Assembly (NCBI RefSeq): GCF_003119115.1
Contig: NZ_CP022366.1
Coordinates: 95,001-159,000, forward strand
DNA: 64,000 nt
Direction: 5' to 3'
From: Azospirillum sp. TSH58
GTDB lineage: Bacteria; Pseudomonadota; Alphaproteobacteria; Azospirillales; Azospirillaceae
Shown here: in pieces, positions 18,501 through 27,410 of the stretch
Numbering within the stretch: position 1 is the stretch's first letter
Layout: each line of letters begins with the position of its first letter
Program-made: the position numbers and the translations under genes
Notes under the pieces: generated by a model
Database searches by the model: none
Told to the model about the DNA's origin: nothing
Seen by the model: the letters and a program-made list of their open reading frames with translations, nothing else

Positions 18501-18671
18501 CAGCGTCTTCGCGGACGCGCCGGGATAGCTGGCGGTGATGGACACCGTCGGCGGGGCGATCTTCGGGTACTGCTCGACGGGCAGGCCCAGGATCGCCAGA
18601 CCGCCCGCCAGCATGATGACGATGGCGATGACCCAGGCGAAGACGGGCCGGTCGATGAAGAATTTCGACAT
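15519..18671 (-). CDS. RND multidrug efflux transporter, HAE1 (AcrB/MexB) family
   Basis: 1050-residue inner-membrane proton/drug antiporter. It starts [20 protein letters not shown], typical of AcrB homologues, and carries the proton-relay [18 protein letters not shown] with paired Asp in TM4, two large periplasmic loops and 12 predicted membrane helices. The length matches the HAE1 family. It follows the adaptor gene by 16 nt, so both are co-transcribed toward the terminator at 15461-15491. No outer-membrane channel gene is adjacent, so a TolC-like partner must be encoded elsewhere. The TetR gene divergent from the adaptor is the likely repressor. Confidence 0.97.
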   Translation of the reverse strand: MSKFFIDRPVFAWVIAIVIMLAGGLAILGLPVEQYPKIAPPTVSITASYPGASAKTLEDTVTQVIEQKMTGLDHFRYMSSNSDSSGNVTITLTFEPEANPDIAQVQVQNKLQLAVPLLPQEVQQRGLQVSKAGNDFLMVAGFVSSDGRLTQGDIADYVASNLQDTISRVEGVGDITVFGPQHAMRIWLDPDALNSHQLTTIDVTNAIKAENAQVSAGQLGGAPAVPGQRINATIMAQSRMQTPEEFGAILLRVNPDGGQVRLRDVARIEIGQETYEITARYNGKPAAGLGVKLATGANALDTAAAVKARIAELSAFFPEGLEVIYPYDTTPFVELSIHEVIKTLIEAIILVFAVMYLFLQNFRATLIPTIAVPVVLLGTFGVLSLFGFSINTLTMFGMVLAIGLLVDDAIVVVENVERVMSEDGLPPREATRKSMGQITGALIGIALVLSAVFVPMAFFGGSAGAIYRQFSLTIVSAMALSVLVALVLTPALCATILKPVAKGHGHAKRGFFGLFNRGFDASSRVYLRGVRGAVSRLGRYGIAYALIVGGLAYLFLQMPSSFLPQEDRGTMFVLWSAPPNASIERTLETTKQVETYFLEKEKDSVEGLFTIAGFNFAGRGQNAGMAFVRLRDWSERESADRKPTAIAGRAMGALSKAKDAVVFAFMPPSVPGLGNATGFDLQLVDRGGVGHDRLMQARNQLLGLAGQNPKLVGVRPNGLEDTPQFKLTVDREKASALGLSLTDINTTLTAAWGSSYVNDFIDRGRVKRVYLQADAPYRMQPSDVDRWYVRNGMGQMVPFSAFTTAQWTYGSPKLERYNGMSSLNIQGSAAPGISSGEAMQEMEAMMAKLPPGVGYEWTGLSYEERLSGSQAPALYALSMLIVFLCLAALYESWSVPVSVILVVPLGVIGAVLAATLRGLPSDVYFQVGLLTTIGLSAKNAILIVEFAKALYDEGMELKDAAIEACRQRLRPIIMTSLAFVLGVLPLATSSGAGSESQNAIGVGVMGGMISATVLAILFVPVFFVAVYRLFGSKRAGAQPLQGAEPVHAGD

Positions 18672-18687
18672 GGATCGGTCCTCGGTC

Positions 18688-19872
18688 TCAGCGCGCCTGC
18701 GGGCCGGGCAGGGCCGCCACGGCGCTCTGCGCCGCCACCGGCTTCACCTCGCCCCCCGGCTTCACCTTCTGGAGCCCCTCGACCACGATGCGCTCGCCCG
18801 CCTTCAGGCCGTCGGAGACCAGCCAGGCGTTGTTGATCGCCCGCTCGGTCTTGATGGTGCGCGGGTTGACCTTGTTGTCGTCGCCGACCACCCAGACGCG
18901 CGCCGAGCCGTCCGGACCGCGCTGGACCGCCTCCTGCGGCACGGCCAGCGCGTTCTCGGCCACCCCCTGCTCGACGCGGGCGCGCACGAACAGGCCGGGC
19001 AGCAAATTCAGGTTCGGGTTCGGGAACACCGCGCGGAGCTGGACGGAGCTGGTGCCCGGATCGACCGACACGTCGGAGAACTGAAGCTCGCCGCGCTGGG
19101 GATAAGGGGCCTCCGCCGCGTGCAGGAACAGCGAGACCGGGATCTTGCCGGGCTCGGCCGGGCGGATGCGCCCGCTCTCCATGTCCTGGCGAAGCTGCAT
19201 GAGCTGCGAGGCGGTCTGGGTCACGTCCACATAGATCGGGTCGAGCTGCTGGACGGTGGCGAGCGCCGTCGCCTGGTTGGCGGTGACCAGCGCGCCTTCC
19301 GTCACGGCGGACTTGCCGATGCGGCCGGAGATGGGGGCGAAGACCTTGGTGTAGTCCAGGTTGATGCGCGCCAGATTGTGGGCGGCCCTGGCGGCGGCGA
19401 GCTGCGCCTCGTTCTGCTTCAGCGCGGCCATGGCGTCGTCGTAGTCCTGCTTGCTGACGACGCTGTTCTTGACGAGGTCGTTGTAGCGGGCCGCCTTGTT
19501 GCGGGCGGCCTGCAGATTGGCCTCCGCCTTCTGGATGTCGGCCTGGGCGACGGCGAGGTTGGCCTCGTAGGTGGCCGGGTCGATCTGGTAGAGCTGGTCG
19601 CCCGCCTTGACGTCGCTGCCCTCGGTGAAGAAGCGCTTCAGCACGATGCCGCTGACCTGCGGGCGGATCTCCGCCACGCGGAAGGCCGCGGTGCGGCCCG
19701 GCAGTTCGGTGGTGACGGACAGGCTCTGCGGCTGGATGGTCGCCACCGCGACCTCCGCCGGGCCGGGCGCCGGCTGCCCCCCGGCGGCGTGCTTCTTGTC
19801 CTGGCAGGCGCCCAGCACCACGGTCAGGGAGGCCGCCACGGCAAGAGAGAGAAATGCGTTCCTGTTGAACAT
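18688..19872 (-). CDS. RND efflux periplasmic adaptor lipoprotein (AcrA/MexA family)
   Basis: 394-residue membrane-fusion protein. A signal peptide ends in the lipobox VLGAC (Cys23), so it is anchored by lipid. The HlyD-like order is visible: [21 protein letters not shown], the coiled-coil hairpin ([20 protein letters not shown]), the second lipoyl half [14 protein letters not shown] and a beta-barrel segment. It is the first gene of the pump operon and divergent from tetR at 20079. The 206-nt gap contains a likely TetR operator. Confidence 0.96.
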   Translation of the reverse strand: MFNRNAFLSLAVAASLTVVLGACQDKKHAAGGQPAPGPAEVAVATIQPQSLSVTTELPGRTAAFRVAEIRPQVSGIVLKRFFTEGSDVKAGDQLYQIDPATYEANLAVAQADIQKAEANLQAARNKAARYNDLVKNSVVSKQDYDDAMAALKQNEAQLAAARAAHNLARINLDYTKVFAPISGRIGKSAVTEGALVTANQATALATVQQLDPIYVDVTQTASQLMQLRQDMESGRIRPAEPGKIPVSLFLHAAEAPYPQRGELQFSDVSVDPGTSSVQLRAVFPNPNLNLLPGLFVRARVEQGVAENALAVPQEAVQRGPDGSARVWVVGDDNKVNPRTIKTERAINNAWLVSDGLKAGERIVVEGLQKVKPGGEVKPVAAQSAVAALPGPQAR

Positions 19873-20007
19873 CCGTTCCTCGTGAAAACGCCGTGATGCG
19901 GCGATGAAATGTCCTAATGAGCCCGGGGTGTCCCGCGTTCCGTCCGGCGTCGGGGACCGGCGGCAAGGGCCGGTGGGCGCGGACGGTGCGAAATGACCCC
20001 TTTATTC

Positions 20008-20024
20008 GTACTGTCTCATACAGT
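20008..20024. promoter_or_regulatory. Inverted repeat, probable TetR operator of the efflux operon
   Basis: TACTGT-CTCAT-ACAGTA, an inverted repeat with a 5-nt centre, lies in the divergent region between the adaptor gene and tetR1, followed by a partial repeat CAGTACACTGTA. The position suits a repressor acting on both promoters. The coordinates are read to within one or two bases. Confidence 0.6.
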
Positions 20025-20078
20025 ACACTGTACCGGACGATACATTCAGAACGACCGTTCGCGCAAGGGGGAACCGCA

Positions 20079-20804
20079 ATGCCCGACAAGGGGGCATCCA
20101 CACCGTTCCATGGCGGAATTGCTGGGGGCGGAATTGCCGGGGGCGGAATCGCCGGCCTCGGCATCAACAGCTTCGACACGCCCGGCTGCGGCCCGCGCGG
20201 CCAGGCGCGTTGCCGGGCGCTGCTCGACGCCGCGGCGGCGCTGTTCGTCGAGAAGGGATTCGCGCTGACCTCGCTGTCCGACATCCTGCGGCAGGCCGGT
20301 GGGTCGCGCACCACGCTCTACGAGCATTTCGGCGACAAGGAGGGGCTGTTCCGCGCGGTGATGGAGCGGCACTGCGACCGCGTGCTGGAGGAGATGTCGG
20401 CGATGCGCGCCGCCGGCGCGCCGGCGATGGCCGAGGAGCTCGAGGAGACTCTGTACCGCGTCGGCCTGCACATCGCCGGCACGCTGACCATGCCGGAGAC
20501 CACCGCCATCCTGCGCATCCTGGTGTCGGAGGGCGGGCGCATCCCCGACATCGCCCAGGCCTTCTTCCAGGTCGGCCCGGAGAAGACCATCGGCTGGCTC
20601 GCCGACTGTTTCCGCGAACTGTCCGAGGCCGGCCGCCTGCGCATCGACGATCCGGAAGGAGCCGCCCACGCCTTCATCGGCATGGTGGTCGGCGACCTGC
20701 TGACCAAGCGGCTGATCCTTCCGGACGAGCCCGTCTCGATGGAGGAGTTGGAGCGTTACGTCCGTCAGTCCGTGCGGTTGTTCCTCGCGGGGACGCGGCC
20801 CTGA
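20079..20804 (+). CDS. TetR-family regulator 1 (efflux repressor, with Gly-rich repeat N-terminus)
   Basis: 241-residue TetR/AcrR regulator, divergent from the RND operon, so probably its repressor. The HTH domain spans residues ~45-95 (ALLDAAAALFVEKGFALTSL, ILRQAGGSRTTLYEHFGDKEG). The C-terminal ligand domain has LVSEGGRIPDIAQAFFQVGP. The ATG at 20079 has an AAGGGGGAA site. Residues ~13-27 are three tandem GGIAG units encoded by a near-15-bp DNA repeat (about 20112-20155), absent from TetR2 and probably disordered. Most of the rest is closely similar to TetR2, so the pair arose by duplication. Confidence 0.9.
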   Translation: MPDKGASTPFHGGIAGGGIAGGGIAGLGINSFDTPGCGPRGQARCRALLDAAAALFVEKGFALTSLSDILRQAGGSRTTLYEHFGDKEGLFRAVMERHCDRVLEEMSAMRAAGAPAMAEELEETLYRVGLHIAGTLTMPETTAILRILVSEGGRIPDIAQAFFQVGPEKTIGWLADCFRELSEAGRLRIDDPEGAAHAFIGMVVGDLLTKRLILPDEPVSMEELERYVRQSVRLFLAGTRP

Positions 20805-20893
20805 CCAGGATGGAGAGCGGCGTATTGCCGTCTTGCCAGCGGGGGCGGCACGGGTCATAGCTCCCGCGACGATGCGCGCGCTGGTGGCGGTCT

Positions 20894-20998
20894 TGCCCCC
20901 ACCCCGGCCCTCCCCCGCTTCGCGGGAGAGGGTGCCTTCCGCGAAGCGGGGGCAGTCCCCTCCCCTGCGAAGCGGGGGAGGGCTAGGGAGGGGGCAAT
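20894..20998. repeat. GC-rich dispersed hairpin repeat (copy 2)
   Basis: C-rich then G-rich blocks around CCTCCCCCGCTTCGCGGGAG, closely related to the copies at 10687, 31235 and 55336. It separates the two tetR genes and may insulate their transcripts. Confidence 0.7.
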
Positions 20999-21026
20999 CG
21001 CTGCCAGCGCCTAAGGAAAAAAACCG

Positions 21027-21704
21027 ATGCACCGGGGAAACGCCAGGGAATTGACAGACAGGACAACGGACAAGGACTCATCCACGGTCGGCCCGCGCGG
21101 TCGGGCGCGCCGGCAGGCCCTGCTCGACGCGGCGGCGGCGCTGTTCGTCGAGAAGGGCTTCGAGAAGACCACGCTGACCGACATCATCGGCCGGGCCGGC
21201 GGCTCCCGCGCCACCCTCTACGAGCATTTCGGCGACAAGGAGGGGCTGTTCCGCGCGATGATGGAGGAGAACAGCGCCCGCATCCAGGAAGGGCTGGCCG
21301 CCATCCAGGCCGACGAGCGGGCCGCGCCGGAGGACGGGCTGACCCGCTTCGCCCTGCACCTCGTCGCGGCGCTGTTCGACGACCGCACCATGGCCATCGT
21401 CCGCGTGCTGGTCTCGGAAGGCGGACGCATCCCCGACATTGCCGAAGCCTTCTTCCGCATCGGCCCGGAAACCGCCCAGCGGCGGCTGGCCGACTATCTG
21501 GCCCGGCAGACCGCCGCCGGCGCCCTGACCGTCGCGGAGCCGGAGGCCGCCGCCCGCGGCTTCATCGGCATGATCACCGGCAACATCCTGCTGCGCCGCC
21601 TGATCCTGCCGGAGCAATCCCTCTCGATGGAGGAGGTGGAGCGTTACGTCGGACGGGCCGTCACCCTCTTCCTGACGGGCGCCCGTCCCACGGCGGAGCA
21701 CTGA
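21027..21704 (+). CDS. TetR-family regulator 2 (paralogue of the upstream TetR)
   Basis: 225-residue TetR/AcrR regulator. The HTH (residues ~24-75) shows ALLDAAAALFVEKGFEKTTL and IGRAGGSRATLYEHFGDKEG, nearly identical to TetR1; the C-terminal domain repeats LVSEGGRIPDIAEAFFRIGP and SMEEVERYV. Differences concentrate in the ligand region, which suggests altered effector or partner specificity. A palindrome AACATACC-TC-GGTATGTT lies 64 nt after its stop, before the next gene, and could be its target. There is no efflux gene immediately beside it other than the divergent pump. Confidence 0.88.
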   Translation: MHRGNARELTDRTTDKDSSTVGPRGRARRQALLDAAAALFVEKGFEKTTLTDIIGRAGGSRATLYEHFGDKEGLFRAMMEENSARIQEGLAAIQADERAAPEDGLTRFALHLVAALFDDRTMAIVRVLVSEGGRIPDIAEAFFRIGPETAQRRLADYLARQTAAGALTVAEPEAAARGFIGMITGNILLRRLILPEQSLSMEEVERYVGRAVTLFLTGARPTAEH

Positions 21705-21767
21705 CCTTGGGCTGAGGCAAGCGCGGCCGGGCGCAGGAAAGCGTTAGGACCGAAGGACAGGCGTTGC

Positions 21768-21785
21768 AACATACCTCGGTATGTT
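21768..21785. promoter_or_regulatory. 18-bp palindrome upstream of the hybrid kinase
   Basis: AACATACC-TC-GGTATGTT has perfect 8-bp arms. It lies between tetR2 and the kinase gene, 57-81 nt before the kinase start. The shape is typical of a TetR-type operator. Confidence 0.6.
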
Positions 21786-21848
21786 AGGGTTCACACGATC
21801 GCTTCCTTCATCCCAACGGCCCTCGTGCCGGGACGGTCGATCGTGTCC

Positions 21849-24614
21849 ATGGTCCGCTGGCTTCTCCTGCTCGTCTTCACCCTGGCCCCGCTGATCGGGT
21901 TCGAGGTCTATTCCCACACCCGGCTGCGGGCGGAGCGGGAGGCCGAACTCGGTCAGGAGGCGTTGCGCCTGCTCGACCTGATCCAGACCGAACAGCAGCG
22001 GATCGTCGACGACATCGAGCACATCCTGGCCACGCTGGCGGAGGCGGACATCGCCGGCCCGTCCTGCCAGGAGACGATGGAGCGGCTTCGCCAGCGCCTG
22101 CCCAGCTATCTGACGCTGGGCTTCGCCGACCGGTCGGGGGCCGTCCTGTGCTCCACCGACCGGCGGACCGTCGGAACCGGAAGCGCCGACCAGCCGCAGA
22201 TCCGGCAGGCCCTCTCCACCGGCCTCTTCTCGGTGGGGGAGTATGTCGCCACCGAGGGGCCGCGCCTCCGCGTCCTGCCCTTCGCCCTGCCCTACGCGCG
22301 GGGCGGCAGCCAGAGCGGTGACCAAAGCGATGGGACCGAACCGGCGGTCGTCACCGCCCTGCTCGACCTCGACTGGCTGCGCCAGTATCAGGCGCGCAAG
22401 CCCCTGCCGCCGAACGTGACGGTCCTTCTGGCCGACCGCGGCGGCACCGTCCTCGTCCGCGTGCCGGACCTTCAGGGAATCGTCGGCCAACCGCTTCCGG
22501 AGCGGCTCGGCCTGTTCCTCAGCGGCAGCGAAACCACGACGGCGCTGACCGAAGGGCTGGACGGGGTGCCCCGCGTCACCGCCTATTCGCCGCCCGGCGC
22601 CAACGGCAGCGGCCTCGCCATCGCCGTGGGGATCGACCGGGCGGCCGCGCTGCGCACCGTCGATGTGGCCGCGCTGTGGTCGTGGTTTCCCTTCTCCCTC
22701 ATCCTCCTGCTGACCCTGACCGGGACCGCCTGGGCCATCGGGCGCCTCACCCGGCAGCGCGAGACGGAACGGTCGCTGCTGAAGGCGGTGCTGGAGCATC
22801 TGCGCGCCGGCGTGGTGGTCGCCGAGGCGCCCACCGGGCGGGTGATCCTGCACAACAGCGCGGCGGAACGCCTGATCGGCCAGCCGCTGGACCGGATCGA
22901 CCGCATCGAGGACTATCCCCGCCCCTTCACAAGCGGTCCCGAGCGGTCTTCGGAGTTGCCGCTGGTCCGCGCCCTGCGCGACGGCGCGGTGGTGCGGCAG
23001 GAGGAACTGCGCCGCGACACCCCCACCGGTCCCATCACCTGCCTGGCCGACGCCGAGCCGGTGCGCGATCCCGATTGCCGCATCACGCTGGCCGTCGTCA
23101 CCCTGACCGACATCACCGAGCGCAAGGCCGGCGAGGAAGCCCTGCGGCGGAGCGAGACCCGCTTCCGCGAACTGGTCGAGAACACACCGGTGATGATGTG
23201 GATCAACCGGCCGGACGGCGGCCGGGAATACTACAACGCCGCCTGGCGCTCCTACACCGGCCGCAGCCTGGAGCAGGGGGAGCGCTGGTCCTACATCCAC
23301 CCCGCCGACTACCCGCGACTGATCGACTGCCGCGAGCGCGGCATCGCCGCGGGCGAGTCCTACGGATTCGACGTGCGCATGCAGCGCCACGACGGGACCT
23401 ACCGCTGGCACGTCTGCCGGATCAACCCGATGCGCCAGAACGATCAGATCATCGCCTGGGTCGGCACCGCGGTGGACGTGCATGACAGCCGCATGGCCCG
23501 CGAGGCGGCGGAGCAGGCCGACCGCTCCAAGAGCCGCTTCCTGGCCGCCGCCAGCCACGACCTGCGCCAGCCCATGCAGTCCATGTTCTTCTTCGCCGAG
23601 GCGCTGCACAGCCATGTCCACTCCCCGCGCGGGCGCGACGCCCTGGCGATGCTGGAACGCGGGATGGAGACGCTGAAGGGCCTGCTCGACAGCCTGCTGG
23701 ACGTCTCGCAACTGGACGCCGGGGTGATCGAGCCGCGGATCGAGGACATTCCCGTCAAGCCGCTGCTCGACGACATCGGGTCCTCCTACGCCCCGGTCGC
23801 CGCGGCCAAGGGTCTGGATCTCCAGGTGGTCAACCACCACGACCTGACCGTGCGCAGCGACCGCAACCTGCTGGGGCGCATGGTCCGCAATCTGGTGGAG
23901 AACGCCATCCGCTACACCGAGCGCGGGGTGATCCGCCTGGAGTGCCACCCCCTGGACGGCCACGCCGGCATCCAGGTGCGCGACACCGGAATCGGCATCT
24001 CCGGCGAGCAGATGTCCTGGATCTTCGAGGAGTTCTATCAGGTCGGCAATCCCGAGCGGGACCGCAACCAGGGGCTCGGCCTCGGCCTCGCCATCGTGCA
24101 GAAGCTGTCGGCCCTGCTCGGCCATCCGGTGGAGGTGCGCTCCGAACTCGGCAAGGGGTCGGTGTTCCGCATCTCCGTGCCGCTCGGCGACGCCGCGGAA
24201 AGCCCGGCCCCGGCTCCTTCGTCCCGCGAGCCGGAGCGCGGGCGGCTGGCCGTCCTGATCGACGACGACGCCATCGTCCTGATGGGGCTGCGCTCGATCT
24301 TCCAGGACTGGGGCTACGACACCATCGTCGCCTCCTCCACCGACGAGGCGCTGGAGCGGCTGCGGGCGGCGGGGCGGCGGCCCGACGTGATGGTCGCCGA
24401 CTACCGCCTGCGGGAGCACAAGGTGGGCACCGAGGCCATCCTGAAGGTCCGCGAACTGGCCGGGACGCCGGTCCCCGCCGTCCTGCTGACCGGCGATTCC
24501 GGCCCGGACGTGATGCAGGAGGCCGAGCGGCACGGGATCGGCGTGATGTTCAAGCCGGTCACCGCCCGCCTGCTCCAGGAAGCCCTGACCCGCCAGACCG
24601 GCACCGCCGCGTGA
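21849..24614 (+). CDS. Membrane hybrid histidine kinase (dCache-like sensor, two PAS, HisKA, HATPase, REC)
   Basis: 921 residues from the ATG at 21849 (a GTG at 21825 adds 8). TM1 is near residues 1-20 and TM2 near 275-300 (FPFSLILLLTLTGTAW), enclosing a periplasmic ligand domain of about 250 residues. Two PAS modules follow (NRPDGGREYYNAAWRSYTGR in the second), then HisKA with phospho-His in RFLAAASHDLRQPMQSMFF, HATPase boxes (LVENAIRYTERG, DTGIGISGEQMSWIFEEF, GLGLGLAI) and a C-terminal REC with phospho-Asp in VMVADYRLREHK and the late Lys in FKPVT. Ligand and downstream regulator are unknown. It converges on the bacteriophytochrome gene. Confidence 0.9.
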   Translation: MVRWLLLLVFTLAPLIGFEVYSHTRLRAEREAELGQEALRLLDLIQTEQQRIVDDIEHILATLAEADIAGPSCQETMERLRQRLPSYLTLGFADRSGAVLCSTDRRTVGTGSADQPQIRQALSTGLFSVGEYVATEGPRLRVLPFALPYARGGSQSGDQSDGTEPAVVTALLDLDWLRQYQARKPLPPNVTVLLADRGGTVLVRVPDLQGIVGQPLPERLGLFLSGSETTTALTEGLDGVPRVTAYSPPGANGSGLAIAVGIDRAAALRTVDVAALWSWFPFSLILLLTLTGTAWAIGRLTRQRETERSLLKAVLEHLRAGVVVAEAPTGRVILHNSAAERLIGQPLDRIDRIEDYPRPFTSGPERSSELPLVRALRDGAVVRQEELRRDTPTGPITCLADAEPVRDPDCRITLAVVTLTDITERKAGEEALRRSETRFRELVENTPVMMWINRPDGGREYYNAAWRSYTGRSLEQGERWSYIHPADYPRLIDCRERGIAAGESYGFDVRMQRHDGTYRWHVCRINPMRQNDQIIAWVGTAVDVHDSRMAREAAEQADRSKSRFLAAASHDLRQPMQSMFFFAEALHSHVHSPRGRDALAMLERGMETLKGLLDSLLDVSQLDAGVIEPRIEDIPVKPLLDDIGSSYAPVAAAKGLDLQVVNHHDLTVRSDRNLLGRMVRNLVENAIRYTERGVIRLECHPLDGHAGIQVRDTGIGISGEQMSWIFEEFYQVGNPERDRNQGLGLGLAIVQKLSALLGHPVEVRSELGKGSVFRISVPLGDAAESPAPAPSSREPERGRLAVLIDDDAIVLMGLRSIFQDWGYDTIVASSTDEALERLRAAGRRPDVMVADYRLREHKVGTEAILKVRELAGTPVPAVLLTGDSGPDVMQEAERHGIGVMFKPVTARLLQEALTRQTGTAA

Positions 24615-24684
24615 GGACACGGCCGGGTCGAGGTGGGGGCGGCAAACGGGGAAGGGGTGGCCTGTTGGAGGACAACAAATTCTA

Positions 24685-24822
24685 CACGGATTTCGCGGAT
24701 TTAAGCACGGATTACACGGATTCCCTTTAATGCTTGCTCAGTTTTGGCTTCTCAAACGGCGTTCTCTGAGAAAACCAGAAAATAAATCTGTGTAATCCGT
24801 GCTTAAATCCGTGCAATCCGTG
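24685..24822. repeat. Long inverted repeat (38-bp arms) between convergent kinase genes
   Basis: Arms at 24685-24722 and 24785-24822 match at 35 of 38 positions when one is reversed, with a 62-nt loop that holds a smaller TTCTCA / TGAGAA stem. Each arm is itself built of CACGGATT-like units. The element is much richer in A and T than its surroundings. It could be a bidirectional terminator or a small non-autonomous mobile element (MITE-like). Confidence 0.8.
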
Positions 24823-24866
24823 AAGACCCTGTTGCTCCCGAGACTCCCGAACATCGGCTCGACCGG

Positions 24867-27410
24867 CTAAATACCTCGCACCGCCTGAAGCCCCCGCCGC
24901 ACCTGCTCCGAATCGTAGGGCTTGCGCAGGATCAGCACGTCGCGGAACTCCTCCGGAAAGATCGCGGCCTCGCCGTAGCCGGTGGCGAACAGGAAGGGTA
25001 TGCCCAGCTCGCGCAGCCGCTCCGCCACCGGGAAGGAGGTCTCGGTTCCCAGATTGACGTCGAGAAGCGCCATGTCCGGCGGGTCGTCGGCGATGGCGAC
25101 CAGCGCCTGACGGACGCTCGCCACCGTCTCCACCCGCTCGGCGCCCAATTTCAACAGCATGTCCTCCGCGCTCATGGCGATGATCATGTTGTCTTCCAAA
25201 AGCAGCACCGTCCCGCCCAGCGGGACGTCCGCCGCCGCGCAGGGCGTCACCGCCGCCTCGATCACCGCCGCCGGTCGTTCCGGCGCCAGGCTGACATGGA
25301 TGGTCGGGATGGCGAAGCGCGCCTTCAGCCCGGCCAGGGCGTAGGTCACCGTCGCCTCGCCCTTCAGCTCGTGCGGGACGGAGCGCTCGATGATGGTGGT
25401 GCCGAAGCCCTGACGCGTCGGCGCCTGCACGGGCGGGCCGCCGCTTTCCTCCCAACAAAGCTCCAGGGCGTCCCGGTCGTCCAGGCTCCAATGGACCTTC
25501 ACCCGGCCGCCGCTGTCGGCGAAGGCGCCGTATTTGGCGGCGTTGGTCACCAGCTCGTGCATGATCAGCGCCATCACCGACAGGGCCGGCGGCGACAGCA
25601 GCACCTCCGGCCCCGACAGGACCACCCGCTCGGCCCGGCTGCCCAGATAGGCGTCGACCTCCGCCGCGATCAGGGGACGCAGGGGGGAGGGTTTCCAGTT
25701 CTCCGCCGTCAGCTGGTCGTGCGCCCGCGCCAGCGCCTGGATGCGCCCGCCGACGATTTCGGCGAACTCCTCGACGCGGGTCACCCCGGCCCGGCTCTGG
25801 GCCAGCAGGGCGCGGACGAGGCTGAGGATGTTGCGGACCCGGTGGTTCAGCTCGGCGATCAGCAGCTCCTGCCGCTCGCGGGCCGTCCGGCGCTCCTCCT
25901 CCGCCTGATCGGCCAGCCGCAGCACCACCTCCATTAGCGTGATCCGCAGGGAGTCGGCGATGCGCAGGTCGGCCTCCGTCCAGGGTTCCGACTGGCCGAC
26001 AACCGTCTCCTTCCACGCCTCGAAGCTCTTGCGCGGGGTCAGGCGCTGCCCGTTGGGGCCGGGCTCCACGGGCTTGTCCGGGTTGCCGGCCCAGGTGACG
26101 GTGCGGACCGATTCCCGACGGAAGAAGATGATGTAGTCGCGCGGCTTGCGCGATACCGGGATGGCCAGCATGCCGGCGGCGCGTTCCGCGAAATCCAGCG
26201 CCGGCTGATGGACCTGCGCGATCTCGCTGGTGGCGAAGACGCGGCTGGCGTGCGTGCGGTTGAGCATGCGCACCAGCCCGAGCAGTTCCTCCGGCGTCGG
26301 GGTGCTGCCGTCCAGAAGGGTCTGGCCGCCCAGCACGATGGCGAAGCCGTCGCTGCGGATGTAATGGCCGACCTCGCCGCGCAGCCGCTCCAAATTCTCC
26401 ATGGAGGAGGCGCCGTCCGCCATCACCGCCATGATGCGGGTGTGGAGCAGGCGCGCCTTGGCCTCGTAGGCCTCCTCCCGGTCGCGTTCCACGCCCTCCA
26501 GAAGGAAGGAGAACATCTGGCCGTACAGCTCCGCCGCCGTGCGCCGCTCCAGCGACAGGCGCCGCGGCACCATGTTGTGGCAGGCGAACAGGCCCCACAG
26601 CTTGCCCCGGCGCAGGATCGACACCGACAGCGAGGCCGTGACGCCCATGTTGCGCAGATACTCGCAATGGATGGGCGACACGCTGCGCAGGACGCTCATC
26701 GACAGGTCGAGCGGTTCGCCCTCCGGCCCGATGGGCGGCAGGATGGCCGCGGGCGGGGCGTCCACATCGTTGATGCAGCGCAGCCAGTTCCGCTCGTACA
26801 GCGCGCGGGCCTGCTTCGGGATGTCCGACGCCGGGTAGCGCAGCCCCAGGTAGGAAGGCATGCCGCGCACCGCGGATTCGGCGATCACCTCCCCCGCGCC
26901 GTCGCGGTCGAAGCGGTAGATCATCACCCGGTCGAAGCCGGTCAGCGACCGCAGTTGCCGCGCCGCCTCGCGGCAGCAGGAGTCGAAGTCGGGGGTGCGC
27001 TGGAGGCGTCCGATCATCGCGCGGACCATCGAGCCGACGTCCAACTCGCTGTCCGTCTCGCTCGGCTCCGCCTCGACGATGATCGACTGGCCGGACAGAT
27101 GGACCGCGACATCCAGCGGCAGCGCGCCGGGCGACAGCGTCACCCGGAAGGCGCGCTCCACCGACCCGTTGATCAGGGAGAGCTGAAGCCGCCCGCGGAT
27201 GGCGTGCAGCGCCTCCTCGTCCATCACCTCGGCCAGGGGAAGCCCAAGCAGCGCGTCGGGCTCCACACCCAGCCACGCCCCGATGTTGGACGAGGCGTGC
27301 TTGACGATCCAGTCGGTCGACAGCGCGATCAGAAATCCGCTCGGTTGGATGGACCCGACGAGATGGATCGGCTCCCGGTCGCAATTGCTCAAGTCTACGC
27401 CACCGATCAT
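24867..27410 (-). CDS. bphP: Bacteriophytochrome histidine kinase (PAS-GAF-PHY-HWE kinase-REC)
   Basis: 847-residue red/far-red photoreceptor kinase. The biliverdin-binding Cys is Cys10 in SNCDREPIHLVGSIQPSG; the PAS-GAF core shows the PASDIP motif at 193-198 and His248 in SPIHCEYLRNMGV; the PHY region contains VTWAGNPDKP. The kinase is HWE type (AELNHRVRNILSLVRALL, His523; later NAAKYGAF and GFGTTII), and a C-terminal receiver has VLLLEDNMII, phospho-Asp in ALLDVNLG and LRKPYD. All residues needed for chromophore binding and phosphotransfer are present. No heme oxygenase gene is adjacent, so biliverdin must come from elsewhere. Divergent from pyk. Confidence 0.95.
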   Translation of the reverse strand: MIGGVDLSNCDREPIHLVGSIQPSGFLIALSTDWIVKHASSNIGAWLGVEPDALLGLPLAEVMDEEALHAIRGRLQLSLINGSVERAFRVTLSPGALPLDVAVHLSGQSIIVEAEPSETDSELDVGSMVRAMIGRLQRTPDFDSCCREAARQLRSLTGFDRVMIYRFDRDGAGEVIAESAVRGMPSYLGLRYPASDIPKQARALYERNWLRCINDVDAPPAAILPPIGPEGEPLDLSMSVLRSVSPIHCEYLRNMGVTASLSVSILRRGKLWGLFACHNMVPRRLSLERRTAAELYGQMFSFLLEGVERDREEAYEAKARLLHTRIMAVMADGASSMENLERLRGEVGHYIRSDGFAIVLGGQTLLDGSTPTPEELLGLVRMLNRTHASRVFATSEIAQVHQPALDFAERAAGMLAIPVSRKPRDYIIFFRRESVRTVTWAGNPDKPVEPGPNGQRLTPRKSFEAWKETVVGQSEPWTEADLRIADSLRITLMEVVLRLADQAEEERRTARERQELLIAELNHRVRNILSLVRALLAQSRAGVTRVEEFAEIVGGRIQALARAHDQLTAENWKPSPLRPLIAAEVDAYLGSRAERVVLSGPEVLLSPPALSVMALIMHELVTNAAKYGAFADSGGRVKVHWSLDDRDALELCWEESGGPPVQAPTRQGFGTTIIERSVPHELKGEATVTYALAGLKARFAIPTIHVSLAPERPAAVIEAAVTPCAAADVPLGGTVLLLEDNMIIAMSAEDMLLKLGAERVETVASVRQALVAIADDPPDMALLDVNLGTETSFPVAERLRELGIPFLFATGYGEAAIFPEEFRDVLILRKPYDSEQVRRGLQAVRGI

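Noticed and set aside
15375..18836. 1153-codon open frame antisense to the RND pump gene
   Set aside because: Low-complexity His/Arg/Gln-rich translation typical of an antisense shadow in GC-rich DNA; the minus-strand frame is a clear AcrB homologue.
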